From Virgisporangium aurantiacum (GTDB lineage: Bacteria; Actinomycetota; Actinomycetes; Mycobacteriales; Micromonosporaceae), in the NCBI RefSeq assembly GCF_016863635.1, contig NZ_BOPG01000019.1, positions 62,001 through 126,000 on the forward strand: a stretch of 64,000 nt of DNA. Direction: 5' to 3'. The notes below the pieces were generated by a model that did no database searches, was not told where the DNA came from, and saw nothing but the letters and a program-made list of their open reading frames with translations. The position numbers and the translations under genes are program-made. Below are positions 43,611 through 52,874 of this stretch, one piece after another (the first letter of the stretch is position 1; every line of letters begins with the position of its first letter).

Positions 43611-45172
43611 ATGGCGATGAAACCGGCCCACAGGCCGGCGACTCCGGTGACTCCGGCGGCCACGATGATGACGCAGAGCGCGATCTCGGTGGGCGTGAAC
43701 AGCCTGCGGCCCCGTTCGCTGCGGGCCTTTACGTAGAGCAGGGTGCCCGGAGCGAGAATGATCGAGCACAACAGCAGGAACTCCAGGCCGGCGGCCTCGA
43801 ACAGGAACAGTATGTAGACCGTCGCGATACCCGCGATGATCGTCTCCTTGCGGCGGGTCCGGCCGGTCACGTCCTCGTAGGACTCGCCGGTGAGGCCGAG
43901 CTTCAGTGCGTACGCGGCGGCGAGGAAGTACGGGATCAGCGCGAGGCTGGTGCAGAGGTCGAGCATGAAGTTCAGGGCGTCGGTCAGGACGAGGGTCGCG
44001 GCGAGGAGTCCCTGGACCGCCAGCGAGGTGACGACCAGCGCGGTGATCGGCGTCGCTTTGTCGTTCTCCCTGCCGAGGAAGGCCGGGAAGTCCTCGTTGT
44101 GGGCCGGTATGTACATCACCTCGGCGGCCATCAGGGTCCAGGCGAGGTACGCGCCGAGGACGGAGATGATGACGCCGGCGCTGATGAACCAGCGGCCCCA
44201 GTCGCCGACGACGTGCTCGAACACGCCGATCATCGAGGGCTGCCGCGTCCCGGCGATCTCCGGCTGGGCCATCACCGCGTAGCTCGACAACGTCACCAGG
44301 GCGAAAATCGACAGGACCATCAGGAAGCCCAGGACGGTAGCCCGGCCGACGTCCTGGCGCCTCTTGGCGTAGCGGGAGTAGACGCTCGCACCCTCGATGC
44401 CGAGGAACACGAACGTCGTGATGATCATGGTGTTGCGGACCTGGTCGTTGATCGAGCCGAGGTCGCCGTAGCCGGAGGCGGTCCAGTTGTCGGCGAAGAC
44501 GCCCGCGTCGAAGGCGATGAACAGCACGACGATGAAGACCAGGATCGGAATGATCTTGAGGATGGTCACGATCCGGTTGATGACGGCCGCGTCGCGGACT
44601 CCCCGCGCGATGAGGTAGTGGAACAGCCAGACGCCCACGGTGGATACCGCCACCGCGAGGACGGTGTCACCGTCGCCGAAGGCGGGAAAGAACGCGCCGA
44701 GCGTCGCGTTGATGAACACCCAGTAGAACGCGTTGCCGGCGATCGCGCTCGCCCAGAAACCGAACGCGGAGTTGAAGCCGACGTAGTCGCCGAAGCCCGC
44801 CTTGGCGTAGATGAACACGCCCGAGTCGAGATCGGGTTTGCGGACGGCGAGGTTCTGGAACACGAAGGCGAGCATCAACATCCCCGCCCCGGCGATCGCC
44901 CACGCGATCAGCGACCCCAGGATGCCGGTAGCCACACCGAAGCGGGCCGGCAGCGAGAACACGCCGGCGCCGACCATGCTGCCGACCACCATCGCGGTGA
45001 GGGTGGGCATGGTCATCTTGCCCGGCGTCACGACCGGGGAGTCCGCGACCGAAGCGCCGTCGGGCGAGCTGTGAGCGGCCGCCGTGCCGTCGACCGAGGT
45101 GTGAACGGGCGAGGCGTGAACGGCCGAGGTGCCGGCGACCGAGGTGCCCGTCGTGGGTACTGTGTCTGCCAT
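43607..45172 (-). CDS. APC-type basic amino acid antiporter (arginine/ornithine, ArcD-like)
   Basis: A 521-residue APC-superfamily transporter with 12-13 helices. TAMVVGSMVGAGVFSLPARFGVATG (about 58-82) is the first-helix G[S/A]G substrate motif; FGFWASAIAGNAFYWVF and EGASVYSRYAKRRQDVGRA are typical of the arginine/ornithine and lysine/cadaverine antiporter group. The first 45 residues are a low-complexity Ser/Thr/Val/Ala tail. It lies at the end of the operon with arginine deiminase and NhaC, so arginine-ornithine exchange is the likely task. Confidence 0.8.
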   Translation of the reverse strand: MADTVPTTGTSVAGTSAVHASPVHTSVDGTAAAHSSPDGASVADSPVVTPGKMTMPTLTAMVVGSMVGAGVFSLPARFGVATGILGSLIAWAIAGAGMLMLAFVFQNLAVRKPDLDSGVFIYAKAGFGDYVGFNSAFGFWASAIAGNAFYWVFINATLGAFFPAFGDGDTVLAVAVSTVGVWLFHYLIARGVRDAAVINRIVTILKIIPILVFIVVLFIAFDAGVFADNWTASGYGDLGSINDQVRNTMIITTFVFLGIEGASVYSRYAKRRQDVGRATVLGFLMVLSIFALVTLSSYAVMAQPEIAGTRQPSMIGVFEHVVGDWGRWFISAGVIISVLGAYLAWTLMAAEVMYIPAHNEDFPAFLGRENDKATPITALVVTSLAVQGLLAATLVLTDALNFMLDLCTSLALIPYFLAAAYALKLGLTGESYEDVTGRTRRKETIIAGIATVYILFLFEAAGLEFLLLCSIILAPGTLLYVKARSERGRRLFTPTEIALCVIIVAAGVTGVAGLWAGFIAI

Positions 45173-45174
45173 TG

Positions 45175-46662
45175 TCAGTCGCTCCGTCCTGGTGGCGGGT
45201 CGAGCTCGACCGGCTCGACCTTCTCGATCTTGAATCCGGTGAAGCCGTACAACACGCTCAGTACGGGACTCGCATAGCAGAAGACGGCGTACGGCAGGTA
45301 CAGCAGCGTGGAGACGCCGAGCGTGGCGCCCATGAACGCGCCGCACGAGTTCCATGGGACCAGCGGGGAGGTGACGGTTCCGCTGTCGGCGGTCAGCCGG
45401 GACAGGTTCGTCGGGGCCAGGCCGCGCCGGGCAAACTCGGCCCGGAAGACGCGCGCCGGCAGTACCAGGGCGATGTACTGGTCGCCGGCGACGACGTTCA
45501 GGCCGAAGGCACACGCGAAGACGGTGAGGAACAGCCGCCCCGTGCTCTTGGCGGCGGCGACCATCGGGTCGACCAGTCGCGAGATCAACCCGAACTTCTC
45601 CAGCAGGACGCCGAACGTCACCGCTCCGAAGATCAGCCACAGCGTGAACAGCATGCTCGACATGCCGCCGCGCGAGACCAACCGGTCGATCTCTTCGAGG
45701 CCGGTGTCGGCATGGAACCCGGTCGCCATCGTCAACCAGGTCGCCTTGATCGACTCCACCACCGCGTTGCCCTGCCCGGCGACGAAGTCCGCGACGACCT
45801 GGCGCTGGGTGAACGCCGCCAGCACGCCGGCGAACAGCGCCGACCCGAGCAGGGCCAACGACGCCGGCGCCTTACGCACCGACAGCACGATCAGCAGCAG
45901 CAACGGCAACAGGTTCACCGGGCTGATCCAGAACAGCTTGTCCAGGTCGGCCAGCTCGGTGGCCGTCGACACGTCGTCGTCCACGTTCGGAGCCTTGACC
46001 CAGCCCAGGACGAAGAAGACGACCAGCGCGATCAGAAACGCCGGCACCGACGTCCAGACCTGCCGCTTGATGTGCTCGCGCGGATCGACCCCGACCATCT
46101 GAGCGGTCAGAACCGTGGTCTCCGACAACGGCGAGGTCTTGTCGCCGAGGTACGCCCCCGAGATCACCGCACCCGCCGTGATCCCGGGCGAGAGGCCAAG
46201 CAGGTCACCGATACCGACCAGGCCGACCCCGATCGTGGCCGCGGTGGTCCAGGAACTGCCGATACTCAGCGCGACGATCCCGCAGATGATCGCCGTCGCC
46301 GCGTAGAACCACGACGGCGACAGCACCTGGATCCCGTAGTAGACGAGCGTCGGAATGGTGCCGGACAGGTTCCAGGTACCGATCAGCGCGCCGACCGCCA
46401 GCAGGATGAACATGGCGCTGGTCACCGAGGCGATCGCCTCCTGGCCGGCGCTCTGCACCTCTTCCCAGCTGTGCCCGTTCTTCAGCGCGATCAACGCCGC
46501 GATCGCGGCACACACCACCAGAGCCACCTGGATCGGCCCGTCCAGGGCGTCCAGACCGAACAGCGCCAGCGCACTGGCGATCAGCCCGGCGAGCGCGACC
46601 AGCGGGAGCACGGCGTCGAACATCGACGGTCGCCTCGTGGTCGGGACCTGGTGCTTCGTCAT
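45175..46662 (-). CDS. NhaC-type Na+/H+ (or malate/lactate-linked) antiporter
   Basis: A 495-residue ion transporter of the NhaC/ArsB-NhaD superfamily with about 11-12 helices. SIGSSWTTAATIGVGLVGIG and GAYLGDKTSPLSETTVLTAQMVGVDPREHIKRQ are the NhaC signature segments, the second with conserved Asp/Lys and Ser. SRLTADSGTVTSPLVPWNSCGAFMGATLGV is the mirrored half. It is followed by the ArcD-like gene after two bases and lies 30 bases from arginine deiminase. It may balance pH when ammonia is made from arginine, or act as an amino-acid exchanger. Confidence 0.8.
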   Translation of the reverse strand: MTKHQVPTTRRPSMFDAVLPLVALAGLIASALALFGLDALDGPIQVALVVCAAIAALIALKNGHSWEEVQSAGQEAIASVTSAMFILLAVGALIGTWNLSGTIPTLVYYGIQVLSPSWFYAATAIICGIVALSIGSSWTTAATIGVGLVGIGDLLGLSPGITAGAVISGAYLGDKTSPLSETTVLTAQMVGVDPREHIKRQVWTSVPAFLIALVVFFVLGWVKAPNVDDDVSTATELADLDKLFWISPVNLLPLLLLIVLSVRKAPASLALLGSALFAGVLAAFTQRQVVADFVAGQGNAVVESIKATWLTMATGFHADTGLEEIDRLVSRGGMSSMLFTLWLIFGAVTFGVLLEKFGLISRLVDPMVAAAKSTGRLFLTVFACAFGLNVVAGDQYIALVLPARVFRAEFARRGLAPTNLSRLTADSGTVTSPLVPWNSCGAFMGATLGVSTLLYLPYAVFCYASPVLSVLYGFTGFKIEKVEPVELDPPPGRSD

Positions 46663-46692
46663 GATTACGCCTCCAGGTCCCCCAGCGCGTTC

Positions 46693-47940
46693 TCAGAAAT
46701 CGACGGCGTCGCGGACCAGCGGGCAGGTCATGCAGTGGCCGCCGCCGCGGCCCCGGCCCAACTCGGCGCCCACGATCGTGATGACCTCCACGCCGGCGCG
46801 GCGCAGCAGGGTGTTGGTCTGCGTGTTGCGGTCGTACGTGAAGACCACGCCCGGCTCGACGGCGACGGCGTTGTTGCCGCTGTCCCACTGCTGCCGCTCG
46901 GACGCGTACACGTCGCCGGCGGTCTCGATGACCCGCAGTTGCTTGAGGCCGAGCGATTCGGCCACCACGTCGACGAACCGGCGGTCGCCCTCGTCGACCA
47001 CCTCCACGCCGGGAGCGCGGTCGCTGGGGCGCAGCGAGAACGTGTGGACGCCGTCGACGATCGCCGGGTGGAGCGTGACGATGTCGCGATCGGCGAAGGT
47101 GAAGACGGTGTCGAGGTGCATGGCCGCCCGCAGCTTGGGCATCCCGGCCACCACGACGCGTTCGGCGGCCTGCGCGGCGAACAGCGCCGCCGCCACCTGG
47201 GTGATGGCCTGCCGGGAGGTGCGCTCGCTCATACCCACCAGTACGACGCCGTTGCCGACCGGCATGACGTCGCCGCCCTCGAAGGTGGACAAGCCCCATT
47301 CCTGCTCCGGGTCGCCCCACCAGACGGTGGCGTCGTTGAAGTCGGGATGGAACTGGTAGATGGCCTTCATCAGCAGGGTCTCGTCGTGCCGGGCCGGCCA
47401 GTAGAGCGGGTTCATCGTGACCCCGCCGTAGAGCCAGCACGTGGTGTCGCGGGTGTAGAGGGTGTTGGGCAGGGGCGGCATGAGGTATTCGCGAATCCCG
47501 GTGCTCTCCCGGGCGAGCGAGACATAGCCGGAGCGGAATTCGTCGGGCAGGTCGCTGGTGGCCAGCCCGCCGATCAGGAACTCGGCGAGTTCGGCCGGCT
47601 TGAGGGTCTCGAGGAACGACCGGGTGCCGTCGAGCAGGCCGATGCCGACCTCGTTCGCGATGACCTTCCGGTCGAGCAGCCAGTCCCGGGCCGGTGGGAT
47701 CGCCATCGTGGCGGCGAGCAGGTCGTGCAGCTCGACCACCTCGACGCCCCGGTGGCGTAGCTTGTTGACGAAGTCGGCGTGGTCGCGCTGGGCCATCTCG
47801 ACCCACATGACGTCGTCGAACAGCAGGTCGTCGTTGTTGGTGGGGGTGAGCCGCCGGTGGGCCAGGCCGGGCGCGCAGACCAGCACCTTGCGCAGCCGGC
47901 CTACCTCCGAATACACCCCGAGGCTGCGGTTGTCGGACAT
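46693..47940 (-). CDS. arcA: Arginine deiminase 1
   Basis: A 415-residue arginine deiminase (arginine to citrulline plus ammonia). All catalytic residues of the family are visible: Asp165 (LYTRDTT), Glu221 and Asp224 (FEGGDVMP), His275 and Asp277 (HLDTVF) and nucleophile Cys403 in GGGHCMTCP, where His402 before the Cys matches the Pseudomonas aeruginosa enzyme. It lies between the DUF1269 B protein and the NhaC/ArcD-like transporters but lacks its own arcB/arcC, which are 6.5 kb away beside a second deiminase. Expression probably comes from the palindrome-bearing promoter upstream of 48645. Confidence 0.9.
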   Translation of the reverse strand: MSDNRSLGVYSEVGRLRKVLVCAPGLAHRRLTPTNNDDLLFDDVMWVEMAQRDHADFVNKLRHRGVEVVELHDLLAATMAIPPARDWLLDRKVIANEVGIGLLDGTRSFLETLKPAELAEFLIGGLATSDLPDEFRSGYVSLARESTGIREYLMPPLPNTLYTRDTTCWLYGGVTMNPLYWPARHDETLLMKAIYQFHPDFNDATVWWGDPEQEWGLSTFEGGDVMPVGNGVVLVGMSERTSRQAITQVAAALFAAQAAERVVVAGMPKLRAAMHLDTVFTFADRDIVTLHPAIVDGVHTFSLRPSDRAPGVEVVDEGDRRFVDVVAESLGLKQLRVIETAGDVYASERQQWDSGNNAVAVEPGVVFTYDRNTQTNTLLRRAGVEVITIVGAELGRGRGGGHCMTCPLVRDAVDF

Positions 47941-47969
47941 GGCGTGTCTCCCTTTCGTCTGCGCCGCGG

Positions 47970-48104
47970 TTACGTATTGACCTGCTCTTCGGACGCGGGA
48001 ACGGTGTCCGGCCGGGCCGGTTCATCGGTCCTACGGCCGAGCAGAACCCAGATGGCGGCGCCGACGGTGCCCGCGACCACGAACAGACCCGCCGCTGTCG
48101 CCAT
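47970..48104 (-). CDS. Tiny single-helix membrane protein
   Basis: A 44-residue frame: [23 protein letters not shown] is one transmembrane helix, then [18 protein letters not shown], a charged cytosolic tail. ATG 48104 has GAAGGGA ten bases upstream. It lies in the DUF1269-arcA gap of the same operon. It is small and has no family, so coding status is plausible but unproven. Confidence 0.45.
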   Translation of the reverse strand: MATAAGLFVVAGTVGAAIWVLLGRRTDEPARPDTVPASEEQVNT

Positions 48105-48159
48105 GACGCGTCCCTTCGTGACATTCACCAGGGGCCTCGACGATCGTCGGCCGATCCGG

Positions 48160-48645
48160 TTACGCCGCTTCGATGTCATCGGCCAGCTCCCGCTCCTGCT
48201 CGCTCGACAGCGACGTCTTCAGAATCCTGCCGCCGAACGGCTTGAGTGCATCGGTGAACTTGTCCTCGGTACGCTGCCGGCTCATGATCACGACGGCCGC
48301 CTTGCCCGGTTCGAGCAGAGACTGAACACGGTCCCGGAACGACTTGTCGATACCCGATTGGCTCAACTTGCCGAATAGCGCACCCAGGGCGCCGCCGAGC
48401 ACCGCTCCGGCGACGGGAACCAGGAACAGCAGACCGAACACGGCCCCCCACAAAGCCCCACCCGTGGCGGACCCGGACACTATCTTGGTAGGCGTGTCGA
48501 CATGAGTATGTCCACCGGAGTCCACAGTGACCACGGCGAGACCCGTCAGCTCGACGATGTGGTCTTTCTGCAACTCGATCACCTGCTCGTACGACTGCCT
48601 GGCGGTGTCGTGGTCGTCGTATCCGATAATTATCAAGTCGGACAT
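48160..48645 (-). CDS. DUF1269 family protein B
   Basis: A 161-residue protein alignable without gaps to the one at 41694-42179; both start with LIIIGYDDHDTA and end with PFGG...TSLS.E.EREL. The same order is seen: alpha/beta unit, glycine-rich membrane hairpin (GGALWGAVFGLLFLVPVAGAVLGGALGALFGKL), C-terminal domain. GGAGG lies seven bases before the start. It is the first gene of the arcA-NhaC-ArcD operon, with an island palindrome upstream. It probably has a membrane stress role; the reaction is unknown. Confidence 0.8.
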   Translation of the reverse strand: MSDLIIIGYDDHDTARQSYEQVIELQKDHIVELTGLAVVTVDSGGHTHVDTPTKIVSGSATGGALWGAVFGLLFLVPVAGAVLGGALGALFGKLSQSGIDKSFRDRVQSLLEPGKAAVVIMSRQRTEDKFTDALKPFGGRILKTSLSSEQERELADDIEAA

Positions 48646-48740
48646 GTCGATACCTCCATTTCGGCGCCGTTCCGCGGCGTATCACCTTCGGCCATCCGCG
48701 GCTGATCGAACGACACTGTCAGCAACCGGAAACCGGATCC

Positions 48741-48757
48741 TCATCCGCTGCGGATGA
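48741..48757. promoter_or_regulatory. Island palindrome site 5 (DUF1269 B/arcA operon)
   Basis: TCATCC-GCTGC-GGATGA, a perfect 8-bp dyad around one base (TCATCCGC-T-GCGGATGA). It lies 95 bases before the DUF1269 B start, in the gap after the HtrA-like gene. Confidence 0.7.
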
Positions 48758-48826
48758 TCCCCGAACCGGACCCGAATCCGAATACGACACGTCTGTAGTG
48801 TGTGTGTCCACGCTTGTGCGCAGCCA

Positions 48827-49957
48827 TCAGGGAGGACTGCCGAGGGTGATTGTGGTTTGCTCGGCGGTTCCCGCCCGCGTGTACTCGACGGCGACACGGT
48901 CACCGGGCTGCTTGGTGAGCGTCGCCAGGAACAGGCTGTCCGAACCGATCGCGGCCCGGCGTTCGACGGCGGTGATGATGTCGCCGGGGCGCAAACCCGC
49001 CTGCTGCGCCGGACCGGCAGGAGTGACCGCCTGCACGAAGAGTCCGTGGGTCAGGCCGAACCGATCGGCGATGGCCGCGGGAATCGGTGCCACCGACACC
49101 CCGACGTAGGGCGGGCTGAACCTGCCTTGGGCGATCAACTGGTCGGCGACCATCATGGCCACGTCGACCGGAACCGCGAAGCCGATGCCCACACTGCCGC
49201 CGCCGGCATCCCCCGACGCGCTGGGCACCGTGGCGATCGCGGTGTTCACCCCGACCAGCGCGCCGGCGCAGTCGACCAGCGCCCCGCCGGAGTTGCCCGG
49301 GTTGATCGCCGCGTCGGTCTGGATGGCGCCCGGCAGAACCGCGGTTTCCCCGCCGTCGGCGGGAACCGGCACGTCGCGCCCCAGCGCGCTGACGATGCCG
49401 GTGGTCACGGTACCGCTGAGGCCGAGCGGTGAGCCGAGCGCGACGACCGGCTGGCCGACCCGCAGCGGCGCGGACCGACCTATCGTGATCGTCGACGCAC
49501 CCCTCGGCGGGTCGGCCTTGACCACCGCGAGATCCACGCGCGGCGCCCGCCCGACCACGGTGGCGCGTACGGTCTGCCCGCCGCTGTACAACACGTCTAT
49601 CGTGCCGGTCGAACCCGCCGGGGAGATCACGTGGTCGTTGGTCAGAATGTGTCCTCCGGACCGGATGATCGAACCGCTGCCGTTACCACCGGTCGACCCG
49701 TTGGACACCATCAATGTGACCACCGCGGGCAGCACGTCCTCGGCGACGGTGGAGGCCGCGCAGGAGGTCACGGCGCCGCCGGCCGCCGCCTTGCTGTCGG
49801 CCGTCCAGTGCACGATCGCGCCACCCAGCAAGCCCGAAACGAGCGCGATGCCGGCCCCCGCAGCGGCCAGACTCCACATCGGCAACGGGCCACGTCTGCG
49901 AGCCGGTGGCACCGGTGCGGCACCGGTATCCGAAGTTGTGCTCGACGATGTTCCCAT
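48827..49957 (-). CDS. HtrA/DegP-like membrane-anchored serine protease
   Basis: A 376-residue trypsin-like protease. A short cytosolic start with Arg/Pro is followed by one membrane helix (about 28-50). The protease domain carries His109 (TNDHVI), Asp142 (VDLAVVK) and Ser223 (GNSGGAL); a PDZ domain (about 285-370) follows with YVGVSVAPIP and GLRPGDIITAVE. Active site and PDZ should face outside, degrading misfolded exported proteins. ATG 49957 is used (GAGAG upstream); a TTG at 49978 is possible. An island palindrome lies 34 bases upstream. Confidence 0.85.
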   Translation of the reverse strand: MGTSSSTTSDTGAAPVPPARRRGPLPMWSLAAAGAGIALVSGLLGGAIVHWTADSKAAAGGAVTSCAASTVAEDVLPAVVTLMVSNGSTGGNGSGSIIRSGGHILTNDHVISPAGSTGTIDVLYSGGQTVRATVVGRAPRVDLAVVKADPPRGASTITIGRSAPLRVGQPVVALGSPLGLSGTVTTGIVSALGRDVPVPADGGETAVLPGAIQTDAAINPGNSGGALVDCAGALVGVNTAIATVPSASGDAGGGSVGIGFAVPVDVAMMVADQLIAQGRFSPPYVGVSVAPIPAAIADRFGLTHGLFVQAVTPAGPAQQAGLRPGDIITAVERRAAIGSDSLFLATLTKQPGDRVAVEYTRAGTAEQTTITLGSPP

Positions 49958-49991
49958 CGACCCACTCTCGACAGACAACGCATCCGCCGCC

Positions 49992-50008
49992 TCGCCCCCG
50001 TCGGGTGA
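49992..50008. promoter_or_regulatory. Island palindrome site 6 (HtrA-like gene)
   Basis: TCGCCC-CCGTC-GGGTGA, a full consensus match, 34 bases before the protease start and just after the P-type ATPase stop. Confidence 0.65.
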
Positions 50009-50093
50009 TCTGCAGGGTGTGACCGGCCGTGCGGTAGGCCGGTGTCGTGGTCCGCGTGCCGGGCCCGTGACGGCCCGGCACGCGTCACCCCCC

Positions 50094-52874
50094 TCACCCC
50101 CGGCGAACGACCACCTTGCGGAGCTCCTCCAGCCAGAGGACGACGGATCCGGCCGCGACGCACAGCCAGAACTGGCCTCCGGTCAGGTACGCGGCCTCGA
50201 AGAAGTGGCGCAGCCACTCGACCTTCACGATGGCCAGTTGCGCGGCGGCGACCGAGAGCACCGAGATCCACAGGTACCGGTTGGTGAAGAAGCCCGAAAG
50301 GAACGTGGACGTGCGTTCGCTCCGCGCGTTGAAGACGTTGAACAACTGGGCGAGCACGAACGTCGTCCAGCCCATCGTGGCGGCCGTCGCCGCGTCGTAG
50401 GCGTGCTCGGCCCAGGCGACCACGCCGAGCGTGCACGCGCCCATGATGCCGGCGAGCCACAGCAGCACCAGCAGCCGCGTCCCGGAGAGGATCTGCGCGC
50501 TCTTCGGACGCGGCGGCTCGTCCATCGCCTGCGGACGGGGCCGGTCGACGCCCAGTGCCAGCGCGGGTGGCCCGTCACAGATGAGGTTCACCCACAGGAT
50601 CTGGATCGTCGTGAACGGCGCCGCCATGCCGAGCAGCACGGTGGCGAGCACCGTCCCGATCGCGCTGAGGTTCGTGGAGAGCTGGAACCGTACGAACTTC
50701 ACGATGTTCTCGTAGATCGTGCGGCCCTCGCGGACCGCCGACACGATCGTCGCGAAGTTGTCGTCCAGCAGGATCATGTCGGCGGCTTCCTTGGTCACCT
50801 CGGTGCCCGTGATGCCCATGGCGACGCCGATGTCCGCCTTCTCCAGCGCCGGCGCGTCGTTGACCCCGTCGCCCGTCATCGAGACCACGAGGTCGAGCGC
50901 CTGCAGGGCGCGCACGATGCGCAACTTGTGCTCGGGCGCGACGCGGGCGAAGACACCGATCTCGCGGACGCGCGACGCCAGCTCCGCGTCGTCCATCGTT
51001 TCCAGGTCGACGCCGCGGACGACGTCACCGGTGATGCCCAGCGCGCCGGCGATCGCGTGCGCGGTCGTCGGGTGGTCGCCGGTGATCATCTTGACCCCGA
51101 TGCCGGACCGGTGGGCCGCCGCGATGGCGTCCTTCGCCGCCTCGCGGGGCGGGTCGACGATCCCCACGATGCCCAGGAACGTGAGGCCCGTCGCGGCCTC
51201 GACCAGGGTGCCGTCGAGGTCTCCGGCCGGGCCTCCGTCGAGGTCCCCGCCCGGGTCTCCGCCCGGGTCTCCGCCGGGGCCTCCGGCCGGCTCGACGCGG
51301 GAACGCGGTACCCAGTCGCCGGCGGCGGCGAGCACGCGCTGGCCCTGGCCGGCGAGGTGGTCGACGGCCGCCCGGATGGCGGCGCGGCCCTCGTCGGTGA
51401 GCGGCTCGCGGTTACCGTCCCGGTCGGCGAGGTGGTCGACGCGCTGCAGCACGCTCTCGACCGCGCCCTTGACGCACACCAGCACCCGATCCGGATGCTG
51501 CCCGAGACGGTCCTCGTGGAAGGTGGCCATGTACTTGGTGGCCGAGTCGAACGGGATCTCGCCGACCCGGGGCAGCCGGTCCCGGGCGCCGGCGACGTCG
51601 ATGCCGGCCTTCGCGCCGAACACCAGCAGCGAGCCCTCGGTGGGGTCGCCGATGCAGGCGCCGTCGCGGATGACCGCGTCGTTGCACAGCAGCAGCACGG
51701 CCGCGAGCTGGCGCAGGTCCGGTGGACCCCGGTCGATGTCGGGCGACGTGATGCGTCCCTCGGCCGCGTACCCCTGCCCCTCGACCGCGTACTCCTCCGC
51801 ATCGCGGACGACCGACCGCACGGTCATCTGGTTAAGGGTCAGCGTTCCGGTCTTGTCGCTGCAGATCACCGACGTGGACCCGAGCGTCTCCACGGCGTGC
51901 AGCCGCTTGACGACCGCCCGCCGCCGGGCCAGCCGGCCCATGCCGATCGCCAGGGTGACGGTGACCGTCGCCGGTAGCGCCTCCGGAATCGCCGCGACGG
52001 CGAGCGCGATCGATCCGACGATCAGCTCCTCCACGTCCTCGCCGCGGATCAGCCCGATCACGAACAGCAGCACCACGGCGGCGCCCGCGATCATCGCCAG
52101 GCGGTGCCCGAGTTTGGTGGTCTGGCGCTGCAACGGCGTCGGTTCCGGCTCGACCTCGCCCATGAGCGTGGCGAGCTTGCCGATCTCGGTGGACATGCCG
52201 GTACCGGTGACGATCAGTTCGGCGCGGCCCGCGGTCACCGCCGTGTGGGTGAACGCCATGCCCGTCCGGTCGGCGAGGACGGTGTCGGCCGGAACCGCCC
52301 CGGTGCCCTTGTCGACCGGTACCGCCTCACCGGTCAGCGCCGCTTCGGCGATCGCCAGGCGGTGGGCGGCGGCGAGCCGCCCGTCGGCCGGGACGGTGTC
52401 GCCGGCTTCGAGCAGCACGATGTCACCCGGAACCAGGTCCTCGGCGGGCACCTCCTGCGTGATGCCGTTGCGGCGCACCCGGGTCAGCGGCACCACCATC
52501 GCCTCGATCGCGGCGAGCGACCGCTGCGCCTTCGTCTCCTGCCAGAAACCGAGCAGCCCGTTGAAGACGAGCAGCGCGGTGATGAACACGGCCTCCTCGA
52601 TCTCGCCGATCACGAACGACAGCACCGCCGCGCCCAGCAGCACCAGGATCAGGCCCTCGGTGAACTGGGCCAGCAGCAGCTTCCACCACGGCGGCGGCGG
52701 TGCCGACACCAGGCGGTTCGGACCGTGCCGGGCCCGGCGGGCCGCCACCTCGTCGGGCGGCAGCCCGCGCAGCCGGTCGACCGACAGTGCCCGGGCCACC
52801 TCCTCGACGGTCATCGCGTACCACCGGTCCCGGCCCGCGCCGGCGACGTCGGGTTTCAGGTCGACCGACATCAC
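50094..52874 (-). CDS. P-type cation-transporting ATPase (PMA/SERCA type)
   Basis: A 926-residue type II P-type ATPase. The cation N-terminal domain (WYAMTVEEVARALSVD) is followed by TGEAVPVDK of the actuator domain, IPEALPATVT in helix 4 (ion site), DKTGTL with phosphorylated Asp340, KGAVESVL of the nucleotide domain and TGDGVNDAPAL in the hinge. Four C-terminal helices complete ten. It likely exports or imports Ca2+, Mg2+ or Na+. A Gly/Asp/Pro repeat of about 30 residues (around 525-557) is inserted in the nucleotide domain. The start (GTG 52874, or ATG 52871) overlaps the upstream gene. It is the last gene of the ADI operon from 59.3 kb. Confidence 0.9.
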   Translation of the reverse strand: MMSVDLKPDVAGAGRDRWYAMTVEEVARALSVDRLRGLPPDEVAARRARHGPNRLVSAPPPPWWKLLLAQFTEGLILVLLGAAVLSFVIGEIEEAVFITALLVFNGLLGFWQETKAQRSLAAIEAMVVPLTRVRRNGITQEVPAEDLVPGDIVLLEAGDTVPADGRLAAAHRLAIAEAALTGEAVPVDKGTGAVPADTVLADRTGMAFTHTAVTAGRAELIVTGTGMSTEIGKLATLMGEVEPEPTPLQRQTTKLGHRLAMIAGAAVVLLFVIGLIRGEDVEELIVGSIALAVAAIPEALPATVTVTLAIGMGRLARRRAVVKRLHAVETLGSTSVICSDKTGTLTLNQMTVRSVVRDAEEYAVEGQGYAAEGRITSPDIDRGPPDLRQLAAVLLLCNDAVIRDGACIGDPTEGSLLVFGAKAGIDVAGARDRLPRVGEIPFDSATKYMATFHEDRLGQHPDRVLVCVKGAVESVLQRVDHLADRDGNREPLTDEGRAAIRAAVDHLAGQGQRVLAAAGDWVPRSRVEPAGGPGGDPGGDPGGDLDGGPAGDLDGTLVEAATGLTFLGIVGIVDPPREAAKDAIAAAHRSGIGVKMITGDHPTTAHAIAGALGITGDVVRGVDLETMDDAELASRVREIGVFARVAPEHKLRIVRALQALDLVVSMTGDGVNDAPALEKADIGVAMGITGTEVTKEAADMILLDDNFATIVSAVREGRTIYENIVKFVRFQLSTNLSAIGTVLATVLLGMAAPFTTIQILWVNLICDGPPALALGVDRPRPQAMDEPPRPKSAQILSGTRLLVLLWLAGIMGACTLGVVAWAEHAYDAATAATMGWTTFVLAQLFNVFNARSERTSTFLSGFFTNRYLWISVLSVAAAQLAIVKVEWLRHFFEAAYLTGGQFWLCVAAGSVVLWLEELRKVVVRRG

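Noticed and set aside
45172..47760. 862-codon open frame opposite NhaC and arginine deiminase 1
   Set aside because: Composition is Arg/Gln/Asp/His-rich without motifs, while the other strand encodes complete known proteins.
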